Below are positions 8,161 through 16,558 of a DNA stretch of 64,000 nucleotides, piece by piece. The DNA lies in contig NZ_JBIVRB010000011.1 in the NCBI RefSeq assembly GCF_044755465.1, forward strand, positions 137,315 to 201,314, in the 5' to 3' direction. This DNA is from Peterkaempfera sp044755465. GTDB lineage: Bacteria; Actinomycetota; Actinomycetes; Streptomycetales; Streptomycetaceae. A model generated the notes under the pieces. It was given only the letters and a program-made list of their open reading frames with translations, did no database searches and was not told where the DNA came from. Made by a program: the position numbers and the translations under genes. Within the stretch, counting starts at the first letter, position 1; every line of letters begins with the position of its first letter.

Positions 8161-11094
8161 TCAGTCCGCGTCCGGCTCCGGCAGTCCCAGCGCGGCCCGC
8201 AGCCCCTCGTCCCCGGTGCCGAGCTTGCGGTGCACGGCGGCCAGCAGCCGGTTGACCCCCATCGTCGAGGTGTTCAGCTCCCCGGCGATCCACTCGGCGG
8301 TCAGCCCCTGGACGAACAGCTCCGCCGCCCGCCGCTCCCGCCCCGTCAGCGCCTCGCTGCCGACCACGTACAGCCCGCGCGGCCGCAGCCCGGCCGCGCT
8401 CAGCTCGGCCTTCGCCCGCGCCTCCAGCGCCTCGGCGCCGCACTCATTGGCCACGTCGAGGCCCTGCCTGAGGTGGTCGGCGGCCTCCCCGGCCCGGCCG
8501 GAGCGGCGCAGCGCGACACCGTGGTCGACCAGCGCCAGCGCGTACTCGTACGCCGACGGGGAGCGGCCGAGCCGGTCGACGGCCCGCCGCAGCAGCGCCT
8601 CCGCCTGCGCCGGTCCCTCCGCGACGGCCGCCGCCCAGCGCAGTGCCTGGCCGACTGCGGTCGCGGTGCCGTACTGCTCGGCGTAGCGGACCGCCTCGCC
8701 CGCCAGCTCGCGGGCCCGCTCCGGCTCGTCCTCGGCGACGGCGAGGGCCAGCAGCGAGCGCCAGGGCGCCCAGACGGTGTTCTGCCAGCCCCGGGCCTCC
8801 AACCTGGCACCGGCGGCGGCGAGTTCGACGGCGGCCTCGGCGCGGCGGCCCTGGGCGAGCAGCAGCTTGCCGTACAGGGTGGGTACGTCGGGCAGCAGCA
8901 GGGCGACCGGGTAGGGCGGGCCGAAGCGGTACCGCTCGGCCAGGTCGAGCGCGTCGTCGATGCGGCCCCGGGCGAGCAGGGTGTCGATGAGCACCCCGAC
9001 GGCGTCCCACTGCAACGGGATGCCGGGACCGATCCGCTCGGCCAGCCGCAGGCTGCTGCGCAGGAAGTCCTCCGCTTCGGTGAGCCGGCCGCAGCGGAAC
9101 CGGACCAGGCCGAGCAGGAAGTAGGCGAAGCCCAGGTGGGAGCCGCTCCAGCCGGCCATCTCAAAGGCGCGGGCGGCGTCGCTGAACAGTTCCTCCGCCA
9201 AGTCCAGCCGGTCGGCGCAGGTGAAGGTCATCCCGACGATGGTGGGGATCTCGAAGCCCCAGTTGCTGTTGGTCCACGCCAGCTCCGGCGGCAGCCGCCC
9301 GCCGTCCAGGGCCTGTTCGACCAGGGCGCACGCCTCGGCGGCGGGTTCGCCGCGCATGGCGAGGTCCCAGCCGCGCAGCACCATCAGGACGCGGCTGCCG
9401 GTGTCCCGGTCCCGCAGGCCCTCGGTCAGTTCGGCCAGCTGCCGGGAGCGGGCCGGCAGGTCCGGGCCGTCGGAGCGCAGCGCCGTCCACAGGAAGTGCG
9501 CGGCCTGCAACCGGGTGCGGCCGGGTCCCGCCGGGGTGCGGGCCGCCTCGGTGGCGAGCACCATCGCGGCCTGGTCCAGTTGGTCGAGGTGGCCGTGCGC
9601 CTGGGCGAGGCGCAGGGTGGCGTTCTCGCGGAGCGCGTCGTCCAGGGCGGGCTGGGCGAGGGCGCTGCGCAGGTGGTTGACGGTGACGGACGGTTCGGTG
9701 AGCAGGGTGGCGCAGCCGAGTTCGTACTGCACCGCCGGGCGGTCGGAGTCGGCCGGGGGTTCGCCGAGCGCCCGTTCCAGGCAGCGGCGGGCGGCGTCCG
9801 GGGCGCCGACGGCCAGGTGCTCCTTGGCGGCCTCGCGGAGCAGCAGCACCAGTTCGTCATCGCCCTCGGGGTGCACTTCCAGCAGGTGCCGGGCGGCTTC
9901 GGCGGCGCCGAGTCCGGCGTCCAGTACGGCTCGGGCGGCAACGCCGTGCATCGCGGTGCGGGTGGCGGGCGGGATGGCGCGGTAGACGGCGGTGGCGATC
10001 AGCGGGTGGACGAACTCCAGGGTGCTGCCGCCGGTGAGGATGCGGGCCTCGCGCAGCTTGTCGGCCGCCTGCGCCGCGTCGGCCGGTACGAGCGTCGCGA
10101 CGTTGGCGACCAGCTGCACGGGTATCTCGGTGCCGAGGACTGCGGCGGCCCAGGCGAAGTGGGCGGTGGCCGGGCCCATCTTCTCCAGCCGGCTGATCAG
10201 TCCGGTGCCGCGCACGGCGGCGCCCAGGTCGCGCAGCAGGTCGGCGTTGTCCGCGGTGGGGCTGACGCCGCGTTGGCCGACCTTGGCGAGCAGTTCCACC
10301 ACGTCGTACGGGTTGCCTCCGGTGACCGTCCACGCCTCGCGGCAGAAGGCGTCGTCGGCGTCCGGGCCGAGGCTGGCGCGCACCAGGGCGGCCACCGCGT
10401 CGGGGCTGAGCGGGCGGAGCACCACCGAGCGGCCGGCCCGCTCGCCGGCGAGGTAGCCGAACGCCTCGTCGCGGGGCAGGTCGTCCGGCCGGTACGCGAG
10501 GACGACCAGGACCGGCAGCTCCCGTACCCGGGCCTCGAAGGAGGCCAGCCAGGTGACCGACTCCAGGTCGGCCCAGTGCAGGTCGTCGAGCACCAGCACC
10601 AGCGGGGAGTGCCGCTGGGCGAGCTGGGTGAGCACCCAGTCCAGGCCGTCGCGGACGCCCTGCGGGTCGGCGCGGATGCCCGGAGCCGGGGCGAACAGGC
10701 CCGCCGCCGGGCCGGCGATGTCGTACCAGCCACCGAACAGTTCACGCCGCTCGGCCTCGCCGCGCACGGTGAGGGCCGGCTGGAGCAGCTGCCGGACCAC
10801 GTGGAAGGGGACATTGCGCTGCTGCTCGCTGCCCCGGGCGAACAGCACCGAGCAGCCGCGCTCGGCCGCGATCCGCCGCACCTGGGTGAGCAGCGCGGTC
10901 TTGCCCGCGCCGGCGGAGCCGCTGCACAGCAGCAGGCCGCCCAGCTCACCACCGCCGGCCGCTGTCCGGCGGCACAGGTCGTCGACTGCCTGCTCGGCGG
11001 CGGCGACCTCCCGCTCCCGTTCGAGAAGTGAGTCCGGCGCACTGCTGTGCGGCCGGCGCTTCCGTGTCCATGAGCCGTCGTCCCGATCGGTCAC
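8161..11094 (-). CDS. LAL-family (large ATP-binding LuxR) regulator
   Basis: This 977-residue transcription factor of the MalT/LAL type has an N-terminal AAA/NACHT-like ATPase with Walker A GSAGAGKT at about 59-66 and Walker B LVLVLDDLHWAD at about 165-175. A long helical repeat middle follows, then a C-terminal LuxR HTH (LTGRERRAAELFVQGLTAEWIAGELN, VHRKLGTGDEG). The HTH recognition helix is diverged from the usual form. GTG at 11094 is preferred over the longer GTG at 11166 because GGAGAGG lies 7 bases before it. It is divergent from the terpene synthase, and such regulators often control adjacent secondary-metabolite genes; that link is inferred. Confidence 0.9.
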   Translation of the reverse strand: MTDRDDGSWTRKRRPHSSAPDSLLEREREVAAAEQAVDDLCRRTAAGGGELGGLLLCSGSAGAGKTALLTQVRRIAAERGCSVLFARGSEQQRNVPFHVVRQLLQPALTVRGEAERRELFGGWYDIAGPAAGLFAPAPGIRADPQGVRDGLDWVLTQLAQRHSPLVLVLDDLHWADLESVTWLASFEARVRELPVLVVLAYRPDDLPRDEAFGYLAGERAGRSVVLRPLSPDAVAALVRASLGPDADDAFCREAWTVTGGNPYDVVELLAKVGQRGVSPTADNADLLRDLGAAVRGTGLISRLEKMGPATAHFAWAAAVLGTEIPVQLVANVATLVPADAAQAADKLREARILTGGSTLEFVHPLIATAVYRAIPPATRTAMHGVAARAVLDAGLGAAEAARHLLEVHPEGDDELVLLLREAAKEHLAVGAPDAARRCLERALGEPPADSDRPAVQYELGCATLLTEPSVTVNHLRSALAQPALDDALRENATLRLAQAHGHLDQLDQAAMVLATEAARTPAGPGRTRLQAAHFLWTALRSDGPDLPARSRQLAELTEGLRDRDTGSRVLMVLRGWDLAMRGEPAAEACALVEQALDGGRLPPELAWTNSNWGFEIPTIVGMTFTCADRLDLAEELFSDAARAFEMAGWSGSHLGFAYFLLGLVRFRCGRLTEAEDFLRSSLRLAERIGPGIPLQWDAVGVLIDTLLARGRIDDALDLAERYRFGPPYPVALLLPDVPTLYGKLLLAQGRRAEAAVELAAAGARLEARGWQNTVWAPWRSLLALAVAEDEPERARELAGEAVRYAEQYGTATAVGQALRWAAAVAEGPAQAEALLRRAVDRLGRSPSAYEYALALVDHGVALRRSGRAGEAADHLRQGLDVANECGAEALEARAKAELSAAGLRPRGLYVVGSEALTGRERRAAELFVQGLTAEWIAGELNTSTMGVNRLLAAVHRKLGTGDEGLRAALGLPEPDAD

Positions 11095-11324
11095 CGCTGA
11101 CCTCTCCGCGTCACCAACCTGCCCTGTGAGAGCCGAGGTTAGCCGGTGGCGGGGACGGTCCGGCACCGCCCGGCGCCCGTCGACCGGGCAGGTTGGCCGG
11201 GAAGGGGGTTTTCCGTTTGTGCGGCCCCGACGATGATCTCTGGCAGGCGCCGCCGGAAGCGCTTTTCCGGCAGCGCGGCGGCGCAGCCCGCCGATCCCGT
11301 GTCCGTACCAGGCCGAGGAGGGTC

Positions 11325-11438
11325 ATGGCGCACCCCGGGGCGTCACCGCGCCCGGCGCGATCCTCCCCCGGCGCCACCTGCGTCCCCTCGCGTGCCGTCC
11401 CGGCGTGCCCCACCGCCCGGCAGCACCCAGACGTGTGA
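11325..11438 (+). CDS. possible leader peptide before the terpene synthase
   Basis: A 37-codon reading frame starts at an ATG preceded by GAGGAGGGTC, much the best ribosome site in this 340-base gap. It ends at TGA 11436-11438, overlapping the GTG used for the terpene synthase (GTGTGA). The predicted peptide (MAHPGASPRPARS...) is Pro/Ser/Arg-rich and matches nothing I recognise. The layout would let ribosomes reinitiate on the synthase gene. It could equally be a chance frame; the rest of the gap shows no gene. Confidence 0.35.
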   Translation: MAHPGASPRPARSSPGATCVPSRAVPACPTARQHPDV

Positions 11439-12505
11439 ACGACGAACTCGGAGAGATCGTGGAACTGATCACCCCGCTGCCCGACTTCCCCTTCACCTCC
11501 AGGATCAGCCCGTGCGCCGAGGAGGCGCAGCGTCATCTGAGCCACTGGTCCCGCCGCACCGGGATCGTGGAGTCCGGTCGGGCCGGTGATGACTTCGACA
11601 GCATGCTGTTCGGCCGTTTCGCGGCGCGGGTGTACGCGCAGGCCCCGCGTGACCGGTTGCTGACCCTGGCCGACTGGACGGGTTGGATCTTCGCCTTCGA
11701 CGATCTGCTGGACGACACCCCCGAGGGGCGCGACCTCGACTTCGTCAACCGGGTGCTGGCCTGCATGGAGCCGGTCTGCCGCGGCCTGCCCGCCGCCGGT
11801 GCGCCGCCCGCGCCGACCCGGGCCGTCGGACGCTCCCGGGAGGCGCTGGCCGACCTGTGGCAGCGGATCACCGTGCCGATGGCCGGGCCGTGGGTCGGGC
11901 GCTTCAGCCGGAACGTGCTGGACTTCCTGTACTCGTACCGCACCCAGGCGACCGTCAACGCGTCGCGCAGCGTGCTGGACGACGACTCGTACAGCGCGCA
12001 CCGGTCGTCCACGGTGGCGATGTACACCGGCGCCGACCTGATCGAGTACGCCACCGACCTGCCCATTCCCGAGCAGCTGATCACCCATCCGGATGTGGCC
12101 GTGGTGCGGGAGACGGCGGTCAACGCCATCGCGTGGACCAATGACCTGTTCTCGGCGCCCAAGGAGATCTCGGTGGGCGACCTGTGCAACTACGTGACGG
12201 TGCTGCACCGGCAGTTGCGGGTGCCGCTGGACGAGGCGGCGTACGAGGTGGTGCGGCGCATCCACGACGAGGTCGACCGGTTCTCGGCGGCGGCCGACCG
12301 GATCGGGGTGCTGTGCGAGCGCCTGCCGGCCGCGCACTCCGACGCGCTGCGGCGGATGGTCGACGGCCTGGAGTCGTGGATGGTCGGGCATGTCGACTGG
12401 TCGGCGGAGAGCGGCCGCTACCGTTCGCGGGCCATTCCGGAGGGGCCGGACCTGCTGGAGGCGACCGGTCGTACGCCGGTGGCCACCCCGAGCGGCGCGT
12501 CCTGA
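11435..12505 (+). CDS. class I terpene synthase
   Basis: This protein of about 356 residues is a bacterial terpene cyclase that ionises a prenyl diphosphate in the cytosol. The aspartate-rich motif is FDDLLDD (Asp at 89-94), the pyrophosphate sensor Arg is in HRSST (about 190), the NSE triad is NDLFSAPKE (236-244), and a late SGRYRSR carries the RY pair. Its length and PDFPF N-terminal segment fit sesquiterpene-type cyclases; the product cannot be predicted. GTG at 11435 overlaps the possible leader stop and lacks a clear ribosome site of its own; GTG at 11405 is the alternative. No prenyltransferase or P450 is adjacent. Confidence 0.92.
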   Translation: MNDELGEIVELITPLPDFPFTSRISPCAEEAQRHLSHWSRRTGIVESGRAGDDFDSMLFGRFAARVYAQAPRDRLLTLADWTGWIFAFDDLLDDTPEGRDLDFVNRVLACMEPVCRGLPAAGAPPAPTRAVGRSREALADLWQRITVPMAGPWVGRFSRNVLDFLYSYRTQATVNASRSVLDDDSYSAHRSSTVAMYTGADLIEYATDLPIPEQLITHPDVAVVRETAVNAIAWTNDLFSAPKEISVGDLCNYVTVLHRQLRVPLDEAAYEVVRRIHDEVDRFSAAADRIGVLCERLPAAHSDALRRMVDGLESWMVGHVDWSAESGRYRSRAIPEGPDLLEATGRTPVATPSGAS

Positions 12506-12521
12506 GGGCGGCGGCCCGGGA

Positions 12522-12565
12522 ACGCCGCGTGGCCCCGCCTCCGGAGAGACGGGGCCACGCGGCGT
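12522..12565. terminator. perfect 16-bp hairpin between terpene synthase and exporter genes
   Basis: ACGCCGCGTGGCCCCG (12522-12537) and its exact reverse complement (12550-12565) form a 16-bp stem with a 12-base loop in the gap between the convergent terpene synthase and MFS genes. It should stop transcription from both sides. Confidence 0.85.
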
Positions 12566-12580
12566 CGTGCGGTGTGCGAC

Positions 12581-14095
12581 TCAGTGGGCGATGACCGGGA
12601 CCGCCACCTCGTCGGCGGCGTCCGCCGATCCGGAGACGACCGGGCTGCCGCCCTGCCGACCGGTGTTGATCATGGTGAGCGCCAGGGTCGCGGCGGCCGC
12701 CAGGATGCCGACCGCCCACCAGATGGCGGTGGCGTAGCCGTGCACGGCGGCCTCGTTGACCAGCTTGGGGTTGCCGCCGTGGGCGACCAGCCAGCTGGTG
12801 GTGGCGCTCGCCGCGACGGTGTTGAGCAGCGCGGTGCCGATGGAGCCGCCCACCTGCTGGGAGGTGTTGACCATGGCGGAGGCGACACCGGCGTCGCGCG
12901 GCTGGACGCCGTGCGTGGCCAGGCTCATGGCCGGCATGAACGCGGTGCCCATGCCCAGGCCGAGCAGGATCTGCGCGGGCAGCACCAGGCCGGCGTACGA
13001 GCTGTCGACCTTCAGCTGGGTGAGGATCAGCATGCCGAGCGCGGCGGCCAGGAAGCCGGGGCCCATCAGCAGCCGGGGCGGGACCCGGTTCATCAGCCGG
13101 GCGCCGATCTGGGTCGAACCGGTGATCATGCCGGCGATCATCGGCAGGAACGCCAGGCCGGTGACGACCGGGGTGTAGCCCTTGATGATCTGGAGGTAGT
13201 AGGTGAGGAAGAGGAAGAGGCCGAACATCCCGATGATGGCCAGGCCCAGCGAGAGGTAGATACCGGCCCGGTTGCGGTCGGTCACCACGCGCAGCGGCAG
13301 CAGCGGGGCCTTGACCCGGCCCTCGACCAGCGCGAAGCCGGCCAGCAGCACGACGGCCGCGACGAACAGCCCGATGGTGGCGGCGGAGGCCCAGCCGTCG
13401 GTCTCGGCGCGGGTGAAGCCGTACACCAGGGAGACCAGGCCCAGGGTCGCCAGGACGACGCCGGGGATGTCCAGCCGGTTGCGGTTGCGGCCGTGGGCCG
13501 GCTCGCGGACGACCGTGATGGCGCCGATCGCGGCCACGGCGGCGATCGGGACGTTGACGTACAGCGCCCAGCGCCAGTTCAGGTACTCGGTGAGCACGCC
13601 GCCCAGGATCAGGCCGAGGGCGCCGCCACCACCGGCGATGGCACCGAAGATGCCGAACGCCTTGGCCCGCTCCTTGGCCTCGGTGAAGGTCACCGCGAGC
13701 AGCGACAGGGCCGCCGGGGCGAGCAGCGCGCCGAAGACGCCCTGGAGGGCGCGGGCGCCCAGCAGCATGCCGGCGTTGGCGGCGGCGCCGCCGAGCGCGG
13801 AGGCACCGGCGAAGCCGATCAGGCCGATGACGAAGGCCCGCTTGCGGCCCGCCAGGTCGGCTATCCGGCCGCCCAGCAGCAGCAGTCCGCCGAAGGCCAG
13901 CGTGTAGGCGGTGATCACCCACTGCCGGTTCCCGTCGGAGATGCCCAGGTCGTGCTGGGCGGAGGGCAGCGCGATGTTCACGATGGTGCCGTCCAGCACC
14001 ACCATGAGCTGGGCCAGCGCGATGAAGACCAGGGCTGTCCAGCGCCTGGGGTCGGAAGCGGATGTTTCGGGCATGGGGGTACTCACAATCGTCAC
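12581..14095 (-). CDS. MFS drug exporter, DHA2 (EmrB/QacA) type
   Basis: This protein of about 504 residues has roughly 14 hydrophobic membrane segments. The MFS motif A variant GGRIADLAGRKRAF follows the second segment, and the motif D-like MVVLDGTIVNIALP lies in the first. DHA2 exporters drive proton-coupled efflux of hydrophobic drugs or metabolites. The start is uncertain between GTG 14095, GTG 14086 and ATG 14074, none with a strong ribosome site. It lies 69 bases after a TetR gene in the same direction, so TetR repression and efflux self-protection are likely. It is convergent with the terpene synthase; a role in terpene export is speculative. Confidence 0.9.
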   Translation of the reverse strand: MTIVSTPMPETSASDPRRWTALVFIALAQLMVVLDGTIVNIALPSAQHDLGISDGNRQWVITAYTLAFGGLLLLGGRIADLAGRKRAFVIGLIGFAGASALGGAAANAGMLLGARALQGVFGALLAPAALSLLAVTFTEAKERAKAFGIFGAIAGGGGALGLILGGVLTEYLNWRWALYVNVPIAAVAAIGAITVVREPAHGRNRNRLDIPGVVLATLGLVSLVYGFTRAETDGWASAATIGLFVAAVVLLAGFALVEGRVKAPLLPLRVVTDRNRAGIYLSLGLAIIGMFGLFLFLTYYLQIIKGYTPVVTGLAFLPMIAGMITGSTQIGARLMNRVPPRLLMGPGFLAAALGMLILTQLKVDSSYAGLVLPAQILLGLGMGTAFMPAMSLATHGVQPRDAGVASAMVNTSQQVGGSIGTALLNTVAASATTSWLVAHGGNPKLVNEAAVHGYATAIWWAVGILAAAATLALTMINTGRQGGSPVVSGSADAADEVAVPVIAH

Positions 14096-14164
14096 AAGTT
14101 CAGGTGGCGAATCAGGGGTGCGGGGCGGTGCAGGGCTGCGGATGGCCGCGACTGCGGCGCTCGG

Positions 14165-14821
14165 TCAGCGGCCTGCCTCCCCCAGCTGGTGCAGATCGTC
14201 GAAGGTGGTGGCGGTGCCGGGCAGCACCGAACGGCCGGGGTTGCGCAGACCGTCCAGGAGCAGTTCCAGATGGCGGTGCACAAAGCGGTCGATGGTGAAG
14301 CAGGCCGTGCCCGGCAGCGGTCTGGCCAGTTGGGTGACCGCGACCATCAGGTCGCCGACGGCGACATCAGGGCGCAGCTGCCCGGACTGGTGGGCGGCGT
14401 CGACCACGTCCTCGACCGCGTGCTGCAGGCGTGCCCGCGCCTCCGCGAACGCGGGCTCACGGGATTCGAAGACATCGGAGAGCAGCGGACACAGCGCGCC
14501 GATGCGCTCGTCCGCCGCGGTGTGTACGAAACGGCTCAGCGCCCCGAAGGCGTCGGCCTCCTCCGCGAGGGCGGCCTCGGCCTGCTCGGCGGTGCGAGCC
14601 AGCACCGAAAGGATAACCGTACGGAGCAGCTCGCGGCGGTCCGGGAAGTGCCGGTAGAGAGTGGCGTTGCCGACACCCGCCCGGCGGGCGATCTCGTCGA
14701 ACGGCACCTCGACGCCGTGCTCGACCAGCGCCTCGCGGGCGGCGGCCACGATCCGCTCGCGGTTGCGGCAGGCGTCCGCCCTCAGTCGGGGCTCCCGCTG
14801 CTCCACCGCGCTGCCGACCAT
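14165..14821 (-). CDS. TetR-family repressor
   Basis: This 218-residue regulator has an N-terminal HTH at about residues 22-68 (IVAAAREALVEHG, FDEIARRAGVGNATLYRHFPDR) and a divergent helical ligand-binding domain. The ATG at 14821 has GGAGGG about 10 bases upstream. It is transcribed just ahead of the DHA2 exporter, the standard arrangement for an efflux repressor. Two identical-core palindromes immediately upstream (14845-14906) are the obvious autoregulatory sites. Confidence 0.9.
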   Translation of the reverse strand: MVGSAVEQREPRLRADACRNRERIVAAAREALVEHGVEVPFDEIARRAGVGNATLYRHFPDRRELLRTVILSVLARTAEQAEAALAEEADAFGALSRFVHTAADERIGALCPLLSDVFESREPAFAEARARLQHAVEDVVDAAHQSGQLRPDVAVGDLMVAVTQLARPLPGTACFTIDRFVHRHLELLLDGLRNPGRSVLPGTATTFDDLHQLGEAGR

Positions 14822-14844
14822 CGCCGCGCTCCCTCCGGTCCTCG

Positions 14845-14906
14845 ATCCGGGGACGGCTTCCCCGTTTCGCTGTGCACCGAGCCAAACGGGGAACTGCTCC
14901 CCGGAT
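14845..14906. promoter_or_regulatory. paired palindromic operators for the TetR/exporter unit
   Basis: Two palindromes of the form CGGGGA-N5-TCCCCG lie at 14848-14864 and 14887-14903, 39 bp centre to centre. The 23-base segments around them (14845-14867 and 14884-14906) are near reverse complements of each other. They begin 27 bases upstream of the TetR start, where an autoregulatory operator is expected. Confidence 0.65.
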
Positions 14907-15032
14907 ATTTCACCCGCCGCCCGTGACCTGTGTCACAACCCCGCCCCACCCCCTGGCCCAACCCCCTGACCTGCTGATACGCCCCCGCCCGGGGCGCAAG
15001 AACCCACCGCCGAACACCACCCCCGCACCACC

Positions 15033-15074
15033 CCAGGGGCGCGAGGAACTGCGCGAACAACCCACCACCCACCC
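15033..15074 (+). repeat. dispersed intergenic repeat, copy in the TetR/LacI gap
   Basis: A 42-base stretch starting CCAGGGGCGCGAGGAACTGC recurs at 18984-19025 with two mismatches; its first 22 bases recur on the minus strand at 7026-7047. It lies in the 538-base gap between the divergent TetR and LacI genes, most of which is C-rich, apparently non-coding and otherwise featureless apart from the operators at either end. I recognise the core as a motif common in Streptomyces intergenic DNA; its function is unknown to me. Confidence 0.75.
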
Positions 15075-15201
15075 GCACACCCCCACACACAGCACCCCCC
15101 ACCCCGAGTGGCGCACTCACCCACCAACCCACCCGCACAACCACCCCCACCCCCGGCGGTCCACACCCACCCCGCACTCTCCCGAGCCCCGCCGGGCGGC
15201 T

Positions 15202-15310
15202 TGGTGAAGCGCTTCGACGCAAGGTCTGGACACACTCCGAACCCGTCCCTAAGCTCTCCCGGCAAGAAGCGATTGAGCCGCAGACATGACACTGTCGAAG
15301 CGCTTCACCA
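15202..15310. promoter_or_regulatory. two LacI-type operators in inverted orientation
   Basis: The 17-base sequence GTCGAAGCGCTTCACCA occurs at 15294-15310, and its exact reverse complement at 15202-15218. Each has the palindromic core GAAGCGCTTC. The CG-centred palindrome fits LacI/GalR-type sites. The sites are 91-92 bp apart and the second is 50 bases before the lacI-like start, so looping and autorepression are plausible. Confidence 0.75.
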
Positions 15311-15359
15311 CCAGTGCCCTCCGGGCAGCGCCAACCAGTGTCGCGAGATGGAGTGCCGC

Positions 15360-16373
15360 ATGGTCACGCTCGCCCAGGTCGCCCGGCACGCCGGCGTGTC
15401 CCCGAGCACAGTCTCCTATGTACTCAGCGGCAAGCGGTCCATCTCGGAGGCCACCCGCCGCCGGGTGGAGCAGTCCATCGCGGACCTCGGCTACCACCCG
15501 CACGCCGGGGCCCGCGCCCTCGCCAGCAACCGGTCCAATGTCATCGCCCTGATGATCCCCCTGCGTACCGACATGTTCGTCCCGGTGATGATGGAGATCG
15601 CCATCTCCATCACCACCACCGCCCGCCGCTATGCGCACGACGTCCTGCTGCTGACCAGCGAGGAGGGCCCCTCGGCCGTGAAGCGGGTGGCCGGCAGCGG
15701 GCTGGCCGACGCGCTGATCCTGATGGACGTCGAGCTGGACGACGAGCGCATCCCGCTGCTGCGCCAGACCGGCGCCGCCGCCGCGCTCATCGGCCTGCCC
15801 GCCGACCCCGCCGGGCTGTCCTGCGTGGACCTGGACTTCGAGGCTACCGGCGCCATCGCCGCCGACCACCTCGCGGACCTGGGCCACCGCGAGGTGGCGC
15901 TGATCGGCGCCGCCGAGACCGTCTACCGCCGCCACACCGGATTCGCGGAGCGCACGCTGGCCGGGTTCGGGCGGCGGGCCGCCGAGCGCGGCATCGGCTA
16001 TCTGCACCGGCCCTGCGGCGGCAGCCACGAGGCCACCGCCGGGACGATCTCCCGCATCCTGGAGGAGCGCCCCGGCACCACCGGCTTCGTGGTGCAGAAC
16101 GAGGCCGCCCTCCCGCACCTGCTCGGCCTGCTGCGGCAGATCGGCCGGGCCGTCCCCGAGGACGCCTCGGTGGTCGCCATCTGTCCGGACGACGTCGCAC
16201 TGCACTCCTCGCCGCAGCTCACCTCGGTCTCCATCCCCGCCGAGGAGATGGGACGCCGCGCGGTCGAGCTGGTGATGGCCCAGGCCGCCGGTGAGGACAC
16301 CACCGGGCTGACCCTGCTCGCCCCGACCCTGACCGTACGGGAGAGCACCGGCCCCGCCCCGCACCCCGCCTGA
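15360..16373 (+). CDS. LacI-family sugar-responsive repressor
   Basis: This 337-residue regulator has an N-terminal HTH and hinge helix (MVTLAQVARHAGVSPSTVSYVLSGKRSISEATRRRV, RALASNRS) followed by a periplasmic-binding-protein-like sugar domain. The ATG at 15360 has GGAG 6 bases upstream; ATG 15348 is an alternative. It precedes a GH31 glycosidase by 185 bases, so it probably controls uptake or breakdown of an alpha-glucoside or xyloside. No transporter genes are present beside it. Confidence 0.92.
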   Translation: MVTLAQVARHAGVSPSTVSYVLSGKRSISEATRRRVEQSIADLGYHPHAGARALASNRSNVIALMIPLRTDMFVPVMMEIAISITTTARRYAHDVLLLTSEEGPSAVKRVAGSGLADALILMDVELDDERIPLLRQTGAAAALIGLPADPAGLSCVDLDFEATGAIAADHLADLGHREVALIGAAETVYRRHTGFAERTLAGFGRRAAERGIGYLHRPCGGSHEATAGTISRILEERPGTTGFVVQNEAALPHLLGLLRQIGRAVPEDASVVAICPDDVALHSSPQLTSVSIPAEEMGRRAVELVMAQAAGEDTTGLTLLAPTLTVRESTGPAPHPA

Positions 16374-16558
16374 CCCGCACGGACACCCTCACCGAGACCG
16401 CGACGGCCCCCACCCGCGAGCAGCCGGGCCGGCGCGCAGTCCGGCGTGCCGCCGCGCCCTCACGGCGGCGGCACGCCCGCCCCAGCGCCACCGGAACCGC
16501 CGCACGCCCCGCCCCGCCTCGCAGGCGCCCCCGCCGCAGACCCAGCCGAGGAGAACCG

